Notes: a model not told the origin generated them from the letters alone. Counted from the first letter of the stretch, positions 42,866 to 52,332 are shown. The stretch: 64,000 nt of DNA from CAWCVR01 sp963799105 (GCA_963799105.1 CAWCVR010000010.1:496001-560000); one strand, 5' to 3'. Numbers and translations are program-made.

Positions 42866-43168
42866 TCAACCCGGTACCGCGCCCGCCCTCTCCAAAGCCC
42901 GCTCCACCGCTTCCCGGCTCATCTCCGTGCTGATGAAGAGTTCCTGGCGCGCGCCCCCGCTCAGGGCGATCGCCTTCCAGCCGTTCTGCGTGGGCACGGT
43001 CACCCGCACCTTCACCTTGCCCCTGGCGTCGCGCACCGGCCGGATAACGCCGGGGATAATGGAACGGATCCCGGGATTGGCCGCCAGCAGGTCTTCCAGT
43101 ATCCGGCGCACCCCGTCGATGATGCTGTGTTCCACCTTGAGACGGTCCTGGGCGGTGCGCAGGCGCAT
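42866..43168 (-). CDS. Small DUF2103-like protein
   Basis: 100 residues from ATG 43168, which has GGAG just upstream and lies about 1 bp from the pcm stop. KVEHSIIDGVRRILEDLLAANPGIRSIIPGVIRPVRDARGKVKVRVTVPTQNGWKAIALSGGARQELFIST suggests DUF2103 (predicted metal-binding), a family I know only by name. It is tightly linked to pcm upstream and TgpA-like gene downstream, so probably cotranscribed. Confidence 0.6.
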   Translation of the reverse strand: MRLRTAQDRLKVEHSIIDGVRRILEDLLAANPGIRSIIPGVIRPVRDARGKVKVRVTVPTQNGWKAIALSGGARQELFISTEMSREAVERALERAGAVPG

Positions 43169-43169
43169 C

Positions 43170-43835
43170 TCAGCTCCATCCCTCGCCGCCGCGCAGCGGG
43201 ACGAACCGGCACAGCGTGGATACGCGCAATTCCACGCGGCCGCCAAGCTTCCGCAACACGCGCAGTTCCTGGTTGTCCCTCGACCCCACGGGGATGACCA
43301 GGCGCCCGGGATCCCGCAACTGTTCGAGCAGCGCGGCCGGGATATCCGGCGCGGCCGCGGCCACCGAGATGGCGTCGAACGGAGCCAACTCCGCGCAACC
43401 CAGCGAGCCGTCGCCGTCCAGCACCGTGACGTTCCAGCCGCGGGCGGTGCGGCGCAGGTTTTCGCGCGCCAGTTGCGCCATGGCGGGCACGATGTCGATC
43501 GAAATCACGCTGCGCGCCAACGCTCCCAGGACCGCGGCCGCGTAGCCGCTTCCGGCGCCCACCTCGAGCACCGTCTCGGTCCCCGTCAGCTCCAGTTCCT
43601 GGGCCATCAACGCCGTCATGTACGGTTGCGAAATGGTCTGCCCATGGCCCAGGGGCACGGGGTCGTCCTGGTACGACATAAGACGCAGCTCCGGCGGCAC
43701 GAACTCCTCGCGCGGGATCTCGCCCATGGCGGCGAGCACACGGGGATCGCGGATGCCCCGCGGGCGCAACTGAGTGTCCACCATGCCGCGGCGTTCCGCG
43801 GCCCAATCCGGAATCAAATCGGCCTCGACTTCCAT
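43170..43835 (-). CDS. pcm: Protein-L-isoaspartate O-methyltransferase
   Basis: 221 residues from ATG 43835 (MEVEADLIPD); MVDTQLRPRGIRDPRVLAAM (from residue 18) is the normal start area of the family. GQTISQPYMTALM is the isoaspartate substrate loop, LEVGAGSGYAAAVLG the SAM motif I, and DAISVAAAAPDIPAALLEQL and GRLVIPVG follow in the correct order. It repairs isomerised aspartyl residues. It lies inside a longer open frame that fuses nonsense upstream, 56 bp after the membrane protein gene. Confidence 0.95.
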   Translation of the reverse strand: MEVEADLIPDWAAERRGMVDTQLRPRGIRDPRVLAAMGEIPREEFVPPELRLMSYQDDPVPLGHGQTISQPYMTALMAQELELTGTETVLEVGAGSGYAAAVLGALARSVISIDIVPAMAQLARENLRRTARGWNVTVLDGDGSLGCAELAPFDAISVAAAAPDIPAALLEQLRDPGRLVIPVGSRDNQELRVLRKLGGRVELRVSTLCRFVPLRGGEGWS

Positions 43836-43891
43836 GATAGCGGTCAACGCCCGCGGCGGCATCCGGCCCGCTCCGCACCTCACCCCCGCCG

Positions 43892-45358
43892 TCACCGCAC
43901 CTGCACGAACCGCCCGTCGCGATAGTCCAGAACGTAGTCGGCTTTCGAGATCTCCTCGGGAGCGAGCGGCGTCTGGCGGTTCAACCGGATGTCTACGGTG
44001 CGATCGAGGAATACCAGCTCGGCGATGAACAACATGTCGAAGCTCCCTAAAGGATCGTTCAGGAACACCACCGTGCTCCGCGGCTGTGGCTTGAGCTGGA
44101 TCGCCTTCAGTTGCTGGATGGCGCCCCAGGTCCGCGGCGCGAAATCGACGGTATTGGGATCCACGAATCGCCGCTTGAAATCGGCGTTGCGATACGCCCA
44201 GAAGAGCGCGCCCGCGGCGACCAGAGCCGCGGATACCCACGCCCGGCCCGCCCGGCGAAAGCCCGGCTCGCGGGCCAGAAAGCCGGCCACGCCGTCGGCG
44301 ATGTCCACGAAAACCACGCTCACGAAGATGGCCCAGGCCAGCATCGGGATGTACAGGCATGCCCCGGCGCGCCCGATCAGGAACTCGATGGGCAGCGGCG
44401 TCACCAGCAGGCTCAGGCAGGCGAAGCGCAGCACCGGCCGCGGACGGCGCCAGGCGAGGTAGAACATCGCGGCCCACAGCGCCACGACATCCGCGCGCCC
44501 GAAGTATTGCCACTTTTCGAACAGGTCGGCAAAGCACTCGATCTGAAACTTCCAGACGCGGGCCATCGAAAGCTTCGGCACGTATCCGGCATCGTGCATC
44601 AAGCCGCCCTTTCCCAGCACCCTGCCGCCCAGGCACACCAGGGTGAGGCACGCGCTCGCGGCGATCGACCGGCCCGGGCCGCGCAGCCACCGCGCCAGAT
44701 CCTTCGGCCGCCAGGGGACCGGCGGGCGATAGAACCACTCGTAGAGCAGCAGCACCGCCGGCAGCGTAACCGCCATCTCCTTGGAGCCCAGCGCGGCCAG
44801 GTACAGCCCGCTGGTCACCGCCACCTGGCGCCAGCCCAGCGCCTTGCCGCGTTCGCGGATGGACACGTAGTAGAGCAGGGCGGCCACGAAAAAAAAGCCG
44901 CAGAGCACGTCGAAACCGAACGCGATGTTGTAGTACAGGTTGTTCAGCCCGACGTGGTAGCAGGCGATGAGCGCCACCAGCAACGCCGCCCGCTCTCCGC
45001 ATCCAAGCAGCCGGCTCAGGCGGTAGATCAGAAATGCGTTGGCCAGGAGCACCCCCAGCAGGGCCACCCGGAAGGCCACCGGGTTCAAGCCGAAGAAGTG
45101 CAGGATCGGCATCAGAAACCAGCCCGCCACGGGGCGGTAGAAAGGCCGCCAGGGCATCAGCGGTCCCAGTATCCGCTGCCACAGCGGCAACTGCCAGTAG
45201 TAGGCCAGGTTCATCATGTCGTCGGGGGCGAAATGAGCGCGCAGCGTGGCGCGCGAAAGCCACGCGAAGTAGACGGCGAGGAGCGCGCCGGCGGCGGGCA
45301 TACGCCAGCGCACGCCTACGCTCTCAGCCGGCTCCGGCGCCGGATCGGAAGGGGTCAC
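43892..45358 (-). CDS. Multi-pass membrane protein, GT-C-like
   Basis: 488 residues with about 11 hydrophobic segments. The first extracytoplasmic loop contains FAPDDMMNLAYYWQLP, an acidic motif (DD) where GT-C glycosyltransferases have their catalytic Asp/Glu, and the loop WRPFYRPVAGWFLMPILHFFGLNP resembles bacterial mannosyltransferase-like proteins. The short periplasmic end (DYVLDYRDGRFVQV) is globular. The neighbour YfhO-like protein upstream (65 bp) is of the same broad class; both may act on lipid-linked sugars, but that is inference. Confidence 0.7.
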   Translation of the reverse strand: MTPSDPAPEPAESVGVRWRMPAAGALLAVYFAWLSRATLRAHFAPDDMMNLAYYWQLPLWQRILGPLMPWRPFYRPVAGWFLMPILHFFGLNPVAFRVALLGVLLANAFLIYRLSRLLGCGERAALLVALIACYHVGLNNLYYNIAFGFDVLCGFFFVAALLYYVSIRERGKALGWRQVAVTSGLYLAALGSKEMAVTLPAVLLLYEWFYRPPVPWRPKDLARWLRGPGRSIAASACLTLVCLGGRVLGKGGLMHDAGYVPKLSMARVWKFQIECFADLFEKWQYFGRADVVALWAAMFYLAWRRPRPVLRFACLSLLVTPLPIEFLIGRAGACLYIPMLAWAIFVSVVFVDIADGVAGFLAREPGFRRAGRAWVSAALVAAGALFWAYRNADFKRRFVDPNTVDFAPRTWGAIQQLKAIQLKPQPRSTVVFLNDPLGSFDMLFIAELVFLDRTVDIRLNRQTPLAPEEISKADYVLDYRDGRFVQVR

Positions 45359-45422
45359 TTAGGTATGGTAGCGCCTCATGACTCGCAGTTTCCCGCCGGG
45401 TCCTGAAGTCCCCGAATCGCCC

Positions 45423-47609
45423 TCAGCTACGAATGGAATCCGTCGGCTCCGGCCGGGAAACCTCGATGGCTTTGCGCCGCGATCGCCAATCCGCCCATAC
45501 CAGAAGGAGGATCGCGCCAATGGCAAGCAGACTGACCGCCGCGCCAATTTCCACGCTCGCCGGGCGGAACTCGAATCGGACACGATGCTCGCCGGCCGGC
45601 AGCCGGATTGCCTGAAACGCGCCGCCCCACCGCTCAATCTCCACCGCATGCCCGTCGGCGGTTGCCCGCCAGCCGGGAAGGAACTGCTCGACCAGGATGA
45701 ACCGGCCGCCCCTTTCCGATCGCACCAGGAATTCCCGCCGCTCCGGCATCCAGGCAATCGGCCTGGCCGTGCCACCGCGCTCGTCTTCCCAATGATAGGC
45801 TGGCCGGGCGTGGACATACTCGTAAACGCGGCAGAAGATATCCTTGCGCCCTACCAGTCTGAAGTTCGGGCTGGCGGCCAGCACCGGTCCATGTTCGGCG
45901 CCGCTCCTCACCAACGCATACCGCACACCCAGGCTCCGAAGCATGTCTTCGTTCTGCAGATCCGTGTGGAATGTGCGAGCGGTCTCAAACGGCACCCAGT
46001 GCTCGATCGCCCGCGTGTATTGCCTGGATATGAAGGGGTCGAACCCCTCCGTTGTCGTCAGCCCCCACAAGCGATACCAATCCCCCTCCGCGACAGCCGA
46101 ATCGCTGGTGACCACGCGGTACTGCCGGTTCTCCCGCATGGCACGATATGCGGCATCGTCGATGCCGGCAATACCGTACGGAATGAACTCGTCGTCCACA
46201 TCGCCCTTCTGGGCATTGAACCAGCGGCCGGAACCATAGACATGGTAGTCGGCCGCGGCCGCAAACAGCAGGATGGCGGCCATGACGGTCCTGCGTCTTC
46301 CGGCGGCCTGGCGGACGCACCACAGGCAAAGCGAAAAGAGCGCCAGGGCAATGGCCGTCTGCGCCACCGCCCGCGTCCCGGTTGGAAACATCCCGCCGCG
46401 ATGCCAGATCCCCAGTTGCCGCAAAGACCATACCCCAAGCGCTACTCCGGAACCATAGGAAACCCACGCCGGAATCGTGCGCGCGGTGCGGCTTTGAAGG
46501 AAGTCGTTCAAACCGATGGCCGAGATCAGTGCCGCCATGGCGGCAACCGCCGCATAGAAGTTGAACGGCTGCATCGTGGAATCCAAAGCGGGAATCTTCC
46601 CGGCCGCGCGGATCAGAAATTGTGGCGGATTCGCCAGCAGCAAAGCGGCCGCCAGCACCAGCGCCGGCTGGATGTAAGGGCGGATTCTATGCCTCCAAAC
46701 CGCCCAGCCGATGGCGAACAGCGCGGGAAGGCCGAGATAGAGATACATGCAGCCGGGGTCGAAATAGGCGGGGTGGCCGGGGTTGAAGTCGAACCAGTTC
46801 GAAACGAAGAACGAGCGCAGCAACGCGGCCGGACTGTAAGCTGCCGGCCCGTACTTCGGCTGAAGCACCATGAACGATCTCGCATCCAGGGTGGGCAGCA
46901 GTTGCACCATGAACAAGAGCGCCGACCCCAGCAGCGCCACGCTAACACCGGCCGCCGCCCGCCAGTGTCCCCGGCTGCCCAGAGCATAAGTGAAAATCAT
47001 GACGCAACCGACAATCCAGACCGCTGGATAGCCCGCGAGAAACGACAAAGCCGAAGCCGCGGCGACTTTCCACAGAGGGCGCCAATCCCCGCGGTCCACC
47101 GCCTCGTCGACGCCCCACAGGGCCAATGGCATCCAGGTCATCCCTCCCAGCACGCCGGTGTGCAGGACCTCGTACATCATGTAACCGGTCCAGGAGAAGA
47201 CCGACGCTCCCAGAACGGCGGCCAGCTTTCCGCCCCGCCTTCGCAGCCACAGGTAACCCAGCAGGAAGGCCATCCATACGTGGAGAAAGGTGAATGCCTC
47301 AAACGCCTTGAAGGGAAGTCTGGGCAGCCTCCAGGCCGCGGCATACAGCAACCACGTCGGCGGATAGAGTAACGCCGCCTGCACATTGCCCACGAAGGTG
47401 GCGCCGCAGTAGATGGACGGGTCCCACAGCGGGACGTGCCCATCCTTGAGCGAGTGGAATGCATAGCCCTGAAGGGGATAGTGGTAACCGGCGGCGTCGC
47501 TCCAGAGATGCACCCGTTTGAAAGGCGGCAGGTACTCGTGGAAAAGCGCGTAGGTTGCGACGAGCGCCAGCAGAGCCGCGAGCCAGAGGGAAAAGGGGTC
47601 AGACGCCAT
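45423..47609 (-). CDS. YfhO-family multi-pass membrane protein
   Basis: About 728 residues from ATG 47609; another ATG at 47627 is six codons upstream. The first loop has HLWSDAAGYHYPLQGYAFHSLKDGHVPLWDP, matching the YfhO/GT-C pattern (D-P-yGqh.p.....GqlPLWnp). About a dozen membrane segments and a C-terminal beta-rich domain (FILVEQFLPGWRATADGHAVEIERW, then GEHRVRFEF) follow. YfhO of Bacillus and Listeria is involved in glycosylation of teichoic acids. The start codons lie inside a repetitive element, and the gene follows the NtrX-like gene by about 10-28 bp. Confidence 0.85.
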   Translation of the reverse strand: MASDPFSLWLAALLALVATYALFHEYLPPFKRVHLWSDAAGYHYPLQGYAFHSLKDGHVPLWDPSIYCGATFVGNVQAALLYPPTWLLYAAAWRLPRLPFKAFEAFTFLHVWMAFLLGYLWLRRRGGKLAAVLGASVFSWTGYMMYEVLHTGVLGGMTWMPLALWGVDEAVDRGDWRPLWKVAAASALSFLAGYPAVWIVGCVMIFTYALGSRGHWRAAAGVSVALLGSALLFMVQLLPTLDARSFMVLQPKYGPAAYSPAALLRSFFVSNWFDFNPGHPAYFDPGCMYLYLGLPALFAIGWAVWRHRIRPYIQPALVLAAALLLANPPQFLIRAAGKIPALDSTMQPFNFYAAVAAMAALISAIGLNDFLQSRTARTIPAWVSYGSGVALGVWSLRQLGIWHRGGMFPTGTRAVAQTAIALALFSLCLWCVRQAAGRRRTVMAAILLFAAAADYHVYGSGRWFNAQKGDVDDEFIPYGIAGIDDAAYRAMRENRQYRVVTSDSAVAEGDWYRLWGLTTTEGFDPFISRQYTRAIEHWVPFETARTFHTDLQNEDMLRSLGVRYALVRSGAEHGPVLAASPNFRLVGRKDIFCRVYEYVHARPAYHWEDERGGTARPIAWMPERREFLVRSERGGRFILVEQFLPGWRATADGHAVEIERWGGAFQAIRLPAGEHRVRFEFRPASVEIGAAVSLLAIGAILLLVWADWRSRRKAIEVSRPEPTDSIRS

Positions 47610-47631
47610 TTTTCTCGCCGACGCCATTTTT
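47591..47631. repeat. Degenerate GGGGTC-type repeat with a duplicated 12-bp start-codon unit
   Basis: GACGCCATTTTT occurs at 47602-47613 and 47620-47631 (18-bp period); read on the minus strand each unit is AAAAATGGCGTC and supplies one of the two possible starts of the YfhO gene. It runs on to GACCCCTTTTCCC on the minus strand, so the array is a diverged relative of the 26-bp units at 34576. The present coding N terminus is thus built from repeat sequence. Confidence 0.65.
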
Positions 47632-47637
47632 CCCGCC

Positions 47638-48987
47638 TTACTTCCCCCGGCTCAGACCCAGCGCGCGAATCCGCTTGTGCAAATTCGTCCGCTCCATGCC
47701 GAGAGCCCGCGCGGCCCCGCTGACGTTCCAACTGGATTGCTCGAGCGCCCGCAGAATGTGCTCGCGCTCGGCGGATTCCCTGGCTTCCTGAATGGTCGAT
47801 TTCGGCCCCGGGTCGCGCTGCACGCGGATCTCCACGGGGATCGAATCGCGCCCCAGCCGTTCGCCCTGCGTCAGAATGGCCATGCGCTCGATCACGTTGC
47901 GCAGCTCGCGCGCGTTGCCCGGCCAGTGGTAGCTTTCCAGCATGGCGAAAACCCCGTCGTCCAGCTTCTTCGCCCGGAAGTTGTTGCGGCTGCAAAAATC
48001 GTCCAGGAAATATTCCGCCAGCAGGCGGACGTCGTGCGGCCGCTCGCGCAGCGCCGGCACGCGGATGGGCACCACGCTCAGGCGGTAGAAGAGGTCCTCA
48101 CGGAACTTCTCCTGGGCCACCAGCGAGCCCAGGTCGCGGTTGGTGGCGCTCAGCACGCGCACGCTGACGTGGATGATCTGCTCGCCGCCCACGCGGTGAA
48201 ATTCGCCCTCCTGCAAGACCCGCAGCAACTTGGCTTGCGAAGCGCCGTGCAGGTCGCCCACTTCGTCCAGGAAAATGGTGCCGCCGTCGGCCATCTCGAA
48301 CTTGCCGCGGCGCGAGGCGGTGGCGCCCGTGAAGGAACCTTTCTCGTGCCCGAACAGCTCCGTCTCCAGCAACTCGGTGGGGATGGCGGCGCAGTTTACC
48401 TTGACGAACGGGCCGGCGGCGAACGGGCTGGAATTGTGGATGTGCGCCGCCAGCAACTCCTTGCCCGTGCCGCTCTCGCCGATCAGCAGCACGCGGGCGT
48501 CCGAGCGGGCGGCCATGGTGGCCTGTTCCACGGCGCGCTGCCACGCCGGGCTGGCGCCGATCATGCGCGGCGCGTTGTTCACCACCAGTTCGCGCAGCCG
48601 TTCGTTCTCCTGGCGCAGCGAGGATTGCTCCATGGCGTGCTTCACCGCCAGCAGCACCCGGTCGCGGCTCAGGGGCTTCTCCAGGAAGTCGAAGGCGCCC
48701 GCGCGGGTGGCCTCCACGGCGTCGGCGATGGTGCCGTGGCCGGAAATCATCACCGCCGGGGCGCTCCCGCCGTTCTGACCCACCGCCCGCAACAGGTCGA
48801 TGCCGTTCCCGTCCGGCAGTTTCATGTCGAACAGGTAAGCGTCGGCGCGCTGCGAATCGGGATGGCGGTTGAACTCCGCCACCGTCCGGCACACGTTCAC
48901 CGCGTACCCTTCGCGCTCCAGGATCATGCGCAGGGAGCGGCCGATATTCTCTTCGTCATCCACGATCAGGACGCGCTTGGAAGCCAT
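47638..48987 (-). CDS. NtrX-like sigma-54-dependent response regulator
   Basis: 449 residues. Receiver: Asp10/Asp11 and phospho-acceptor Asp54, Lys104 (LEKPLS). The AAA+ sigma-54 interaction domain has Walker A GESGTGKE at 170-177, the sigma-54 contact loop ELFGHEKGSFTGA at 210-222 (GSFTGA instead of GAFTGA) and Walker B TIFLDEVGD. A Fis-type helix-turn-helix (WNVSGAARALGMERTNLHKRIRALGL) ends it. It activates sigma-54 promoters when phosphorylated by the NtrY-like kinase encoded just upstream, overlapping by 32 bases. It precedes YfhO and a long gene train, whose regulation by it is unproven. Confidence 0.95.
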   Translation of the reverse strand: MASKRVLIVDDEENIGRSLRMILEREGYAVNVCRTVAEFNRHPDSQRADAYLFDMKLPDGNGIDLLRAVGQNGGSAPAVMISGHGTIADAVEATRAGAFDFLEKPLSRDRVLLAVKHAMEQSSLRQENERLRELVVNNAPRMIGASPAWQRAVEQATMAARSDARVLLIGESGTGKELLAAHIHNSSPFAAGPFVKVNCAAIPTELLETELFGHEKGSFTGATASRRGKFEMADGGTIFLDEVGDLHGASQAKLLRVLQEGEFHRVGGEQIIHVSVRVLSATNRDLGSLVAQEKFREDLFYRLSVVPIRVPALRERPHDVRLLAEYFLDDFCSRNNFRAKKLDDGVFAMLESYHWPGNARELRNVIERMAILTQGERLGRDSIPVEIRVQRDPGPKSTIQEARESAEREHILRALEQSSWNVSGAARALGMERTNLHKRIRALGLSRGK

Positions 48988-50371
48988 TGGTTGCGATGGG
49001 CAGCAGCACGCGGAATCCCGCGCCGCCCAGTTCTCCTTTTACCACTATGATGTCCCCGCCCGACAGCAGGGCACTCTTGCGCGCGATGGACAGTCCCAGT
49101 CCCATGCCTCGCTTCTTGAACGAAATCGTGGGTTGAAACAGCGAAGCCCGCGCAGCCTCGCTCAAACCCGGACCGGAATCGTGCACTTCAATGGCCACCC
49201 TTTCGTGCGCTACCGAAGTCGTCCCCAGAATGCGCCCGCCGTGGCCCGCCGCGTCGGCGGCGTTTTCCAGCAGGTTGGTCAGGATTCCCTTCACCAGATC
49301 GGCGTCGGCCATCGCCTGCGGCGCCTCCGCCAGGCGGCATTCGTACGCCACTTCGGGATGCGCCGCGCGCAGCAGCGCGATGCGTTCCTGTAGCAGCGAA
49401 TTCACATCCAGTGGCGCCGGGGATACGGGCGGCTCGGCCGCGAACTGCGAAAAGGCCCGCACGCGCCGCTCCAGCGTCTCGATCTCGTCCACCACGATTT
49501 GCGTGGCCTGCTCCATGAAGGCGCGGTCGGCGTCGTCGTAGCGCGCCAGCATTTCCTCCACCGTCAGCCGGATGGGCGTCAGCGAGTTCTTTACCTCGTG
49601 CGCGGTCTTGCGGGCCACCACCTGCCAGCTCTCGAGTTGCCGCAGGGTGACCAGGCGGTCGGTGCTCTCCTGCAACTTGTCCGCCATGTCGTTGAAGGCC
49701 TGGACGGCGCGGCCCACTTCGTCGTCGCGCTGCGGCTTGACGCGCACCGTGAGGCCGCCCGCGGCCATCTCCGCCAGGCCCGCGGTCAACTGCTGGATCG
49801 GCCGGCTGATGCGGTGCGCCAGAAACACCAGCAGCCCCAGCGAGGCCAACCAGAACGAGGCCGCCAGCAGGATGTACGCCAGCTTGACGGTGCTCGGCAG
49901 GTCGTGCTCGCGGGTGAACTGGCCGAGCAGACTGGCCTTGCGGATCTCGTCGCTCACGCGGTTCAAGGCGATCCCGATGGCGGTGGAGTAGACCCACACG
50001 CCGCCATCGCGTTTCACCAGGTAGTCGAGGCGGTCCCCGTCGTCGCCCGCGGCCGCGAAGCGCTCGGCGTCGCCGCTCTCGGCGAAGTCCCTGACGCTGT
50101 CCGGCCACTGGGTCTGGGCGGATGCCGGATACTCGCGGGGCGGAACTTCGCCAGCCAGCGCGCGGCGTTTCAGATCGCCGGAGGCTTGCTCGAAGAACGC
50201 GCGGCTGGTCTGGCGCAACTGCTCCGCCGCCGCCAGCGCCCGCGCCGTCGACGCGGCGCCCAGAGTCTCGTCGAGGCGCATGAGATAGGTGGTGATCCAG
50301 ATGGTGGCCCCCAGCGGCACCAGCGTCGCGGCCAGGAATACCAGGACCAACCTGTTGCGAAGGCGATTCAC
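48956..50371 (-). CDS. NtrY-like sensor histidine kinase
   Basis: About 471 residues from GTG 50371, which overlaps the previous stop by 4 bases (GTGA). Two membrane segments (NRLVLVFLAATLVPLGATIWITTYLM and LAYILLAASFWLASLGLLVFLAH) enclose a periplasmic sensor of about 140 residues. HAMP (RISRPIQQLTAGLAEMAAGGLTVRV) follows, then HisKA with HEVKNSLTPIRLT (phospho-His) and the ATPase with N-box NLLENAADA, G1 DSGPGL and GMGLGL. Kinase and adjacent NtrX-like regulator form a two-component pair of the NtrY/NtrX type. The sensor input is unknown. Confidence 0.93.
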   Translation of the reverse strand: MNRLRNRLVLVFLAATLVPLGATIWITTYLMRLDETLGAASTARALAAAEQLRQTSRAFFEQASGDLKRRALAGEVPPREYPASAQTQWPDSVRDFAESGDAERFAAAGDDGDRLDYLVKRDGGVWVYSTAIGIALNRVSDEIRKASLLGQFTREHDLPSTVKLAYILLAASFWLASLGLLVFLAHRISRPIQQLTAGLAEMAAGGLTVRVKPQRDDEVGRAVQAFNDMADKLQESTDRLVTLRQLESWQVVARKTAHEVKNSLTPIRLTVEEMLARYDDADRAFMEQATQIVVDEIETLERRVRAFSQFAAEPPVSPAPLDVNSLLQERIALLRAAHPEVAYECRLAEAPQAMADADLVKGILTNLLENAADAAGHGGRILGTTSVAHERVAIEVHDSGPGLSEAARASLFQPTISFKKRGMGLGLSIARKSALLSGGDIIVVKGELGGAGFRVLLPIATNGFQARPDRG

Positions 50372-51003
50372 CCGAGTCGCGTGCCCCGGCCGAATATCTG
50401 GCGGGGAAGATCCTGCAGACGGAAGGGACGCCCGGTTTCGAAGCTCCACTGCGGATCGCTCGATCCCGCCTTGCGGCTGAGGTACTCGAAGATGCTCAGG
50501 AAGCTGATGCCCTTGTCGCCCACGACGCGGGAAAGGTCGTCCTGGTGCACCGTCCGCAGATCGCACCGCAGCCACAACGGCTTGTCCTTGGGCACTTCCG
50601 CCGCGCCGATGACGATGTTCTCCAGGCACCAGGACTCCGCCTGGGCGGTGGTGAGCCCGATGCGGTCGTGCGGGGTGAGAGCCGGAATGGTCACCTTGAA
50701 GGTTTCGTTCCAGATATCGCGGCTCAGAATGAACCTCTGGATGGGGCTGAACTTCACCGTGCGGCGGTCCTCGGTGAACAGCGTGACCTGCGCCACGAAC
50801 GCCACCGTGCTGCCGCTGCTGAGCCGTTCGAGCGGCTTCCCGGTCAGAAAGTGGATGTTGGGCAAAACCGGTTGCAGAATGTCGCCGTCGAAGCGCGGCG
50901 GCGGAAGTTCGTCGGCGGCGCGCGCCCGGAACAAAGGAAGAGCCAGGCCGGCCAGAAGCCAGCTTCGTCGGCTGATCCCGCGATTCCGCGCGTCTTGCGC
51001 CAT
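50368..51003 (-). CDS. Small exported protein upstream of the kinase (DUF4390-like?)
   Basis: 211 residues from ATG 51003, which overlaps the upstream gene's stop (ATGA). SRRSWLLAGLALPLFRARA is a Tat-like signal peptide (twin Arg at about 12-13). Mature region includes PNIHFLTGKPLERLSSGSTVAFVAQVTLF, then FEYLSRKAGSSDPQWSFETGRPFRL. The context (directly before an NtrY-like kinase) fits DUF4390 proteins of proteobacteria, and the pattern is reminiscent, but I am not sure. It may be the periplasmic partner of the kinase. Confidence 0.6.
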   Translation of the reverse strand: MAQDARNRGISRRSWLLAGLALPLFRARAADELPPPRFDGDILQPVLPNIHFLTGKPLERLSSGSTVAFVAQVTLFTEDRRTVKFSPIQRFILSRDIWNETFKVTIPALTPHDRIGLTTAQAESWCLENIVIGAAEVPKDKPLWLRCDLRTVHQDDLSRVVGDKGISFLSIFEYLSRKAGSSDPQWSFETGRPFRLQDLPRQIFGRGTRLG

Positions 51004-52304
51004 CAATAATTCATGCCCAACATAAATATCGGATCGATGTGCCCATCCCGCAACGGAAAGGCGATCGACGCCGAAAACGCTCCATGCCGAAGACCGATGC
51101 CGGCCGAATTCCGGTCTTCGACCCCCTGGCCGCCGTCCCAGATGGCTCCCGAGTCGTAGAAAACCTGGAAGGCGCCGTACCTGTACTCGACGGTGTTGTG
51201 GATCATCCGGTTACCACCGAGTGGATCCAGCTCGTATTTGTTCCAGCCGCGCAAGGTGCTGCTGTTCCCCAGTACGAAACGCTCGAACAGCGGCCCCTGG
51301 CCGGCGATCATGCCCGCCGTCAGGTCCTCGACCAGCACCTGCTTGCCATGCGTCCGCGTGTAGCGGAACTCCCAACGGTGCCGCGCATACGCCAGGTCGC
51401 TGCCCAGCGCCCGGTCGGCCAGACGCAGGTCGTAGCCGGCGTCGAAGTCGTCGAGCGAATCGGAGCCCTCCCTTCGATGATGGTAGCGCAACGAAGCGGT
51501 GGCGGCGTTGGCCGACTCCGTGTGCGCGGCCGGGTACTCGTCCTCGAAGCTCTCGAAACTGGCGCCCACGCTCAGGCTCAGCGGCCTCGAAATCTGGAGG
51601 GTCATAACCGGCTCGAAGAACTGCCGCGTGCGGTACATGTCGGAGGCGGCCGGCGAATCCGGCGGCTCCATCGGCGCGTGCGCCGAAGGCAAGGCGGCCA
51701 CCGTGCGGTCGTTCCACTCCTCGTGGTAGGCCCCATATTCGAGCCCGAACTGCACGCCATCCGAGCCAAGACGCGTGTTCTGGTACCGCGCCGTGATCCC
51801 GGTATAGCGCTCGGCCAGTTCGTCGCCGTCGCTCACCAGACCCAGCGTAAAGCTGTTGTGCCGGACAATGGCCGTGCCTTCCACCGCGCCGCTCCAGCCC
51901 TGCTCCGCCTGGTAGAGGAACTTGGGGATTGCGACGTCGAACCGCGTGGGCCGCACCTGGACGTCGAAAACCACCTGCACGGAATCGGGAACCTTGCCGC
52001 GAAGGATGTGGTGCTCCACCGCGCGCGCGTGAAATTCCTTTCGCAGGCGGCGGGCCAGGTCGTCGAGGGTTTCCGGATTCAGCTTCTCTCCTATGATTGC
52101 CAGGATATCCTTGCGCAGCGGCAAACTGATCTTCCCGCCGCGGTCCGCCGCAACGTCGGTGCTCCAGCCGTCCCCACTCACCACCACGGTCTCCACGATG
52201 TAGCGGTTGTTGACGTTGAACTCCGCATCCTGGGTCCCCGCCCGCAACGCTCCCGCGGACAGCATTCCGGCGGCCACCATGCGCCAGAGCCAGACGAATC
52301 TCAT
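51003..52304 (-). CDS. Omp85/BamA-like outer membrane barrel protein
   Basis: About 433 residues from ATG 52304 (MRFVWLWRMVAAGML, signal peptide). A perfect -10 box ends at 52333, which makes the earlier GTG at 52325 nearly leaderless. One POTRA-like stretch (NNRYIVETVVVSGDGW ... LDDLARRLRKEFHARAVEHHILRG) leads to a beta-barrel with alternating strands, and the signature FERFVLGNSSTLRGWNKYELDPLGGNRMIHNTVEYRYG (Omp85 motif near the end) and the last strand ending in Tyr (FMLGMNY; C-terminal aromatic barrel signal). It either assembles barrels or secretes a partner. It is first in the gene train and overlaps the next gene by ATGA. Confidence 0.85.
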   Translation of the reverse strand: MRFVWLWRMVAAGMLSAGALRAGTQDAEFNVNNRYIVETVVVSGDGWSTDVAADRGGKISLPLRKDILAIIGEKLNPETLDDLARRLRKEFHARAVEHHILRGKVPDSVQVVFDVQVRPTRFDVAIPKFLYQAEQGWSGAVEGTAIVRHNSFTLGLVSDGDELAERYTGITARYQNTRLGSDGVQFGLEYGAYHEEWNDRTVAALPSAHAPMEPPDSPAASDMYRTRQFFEPVMTLQISRPLSLSVGASFESFEDEYPAAHTESANAATASLRYHHRREGSDSLDDFDAGYDLRLADRALGSDLAYARHRWEFRYTRTHGKQVLVEDLTAGMIAGQGPLFERFVLGNSSTLRGWNKYELDPLGGNRMIHNTVEYRYGAFQVFYDSGAIWDGGQGVEDRNSAGIGLRHGAFSASIAFPLRDGHIDPIFMLGMNY

Positions 52305-52332
52305 GCGGCCATCGAGTGCACGCACGCTACCA

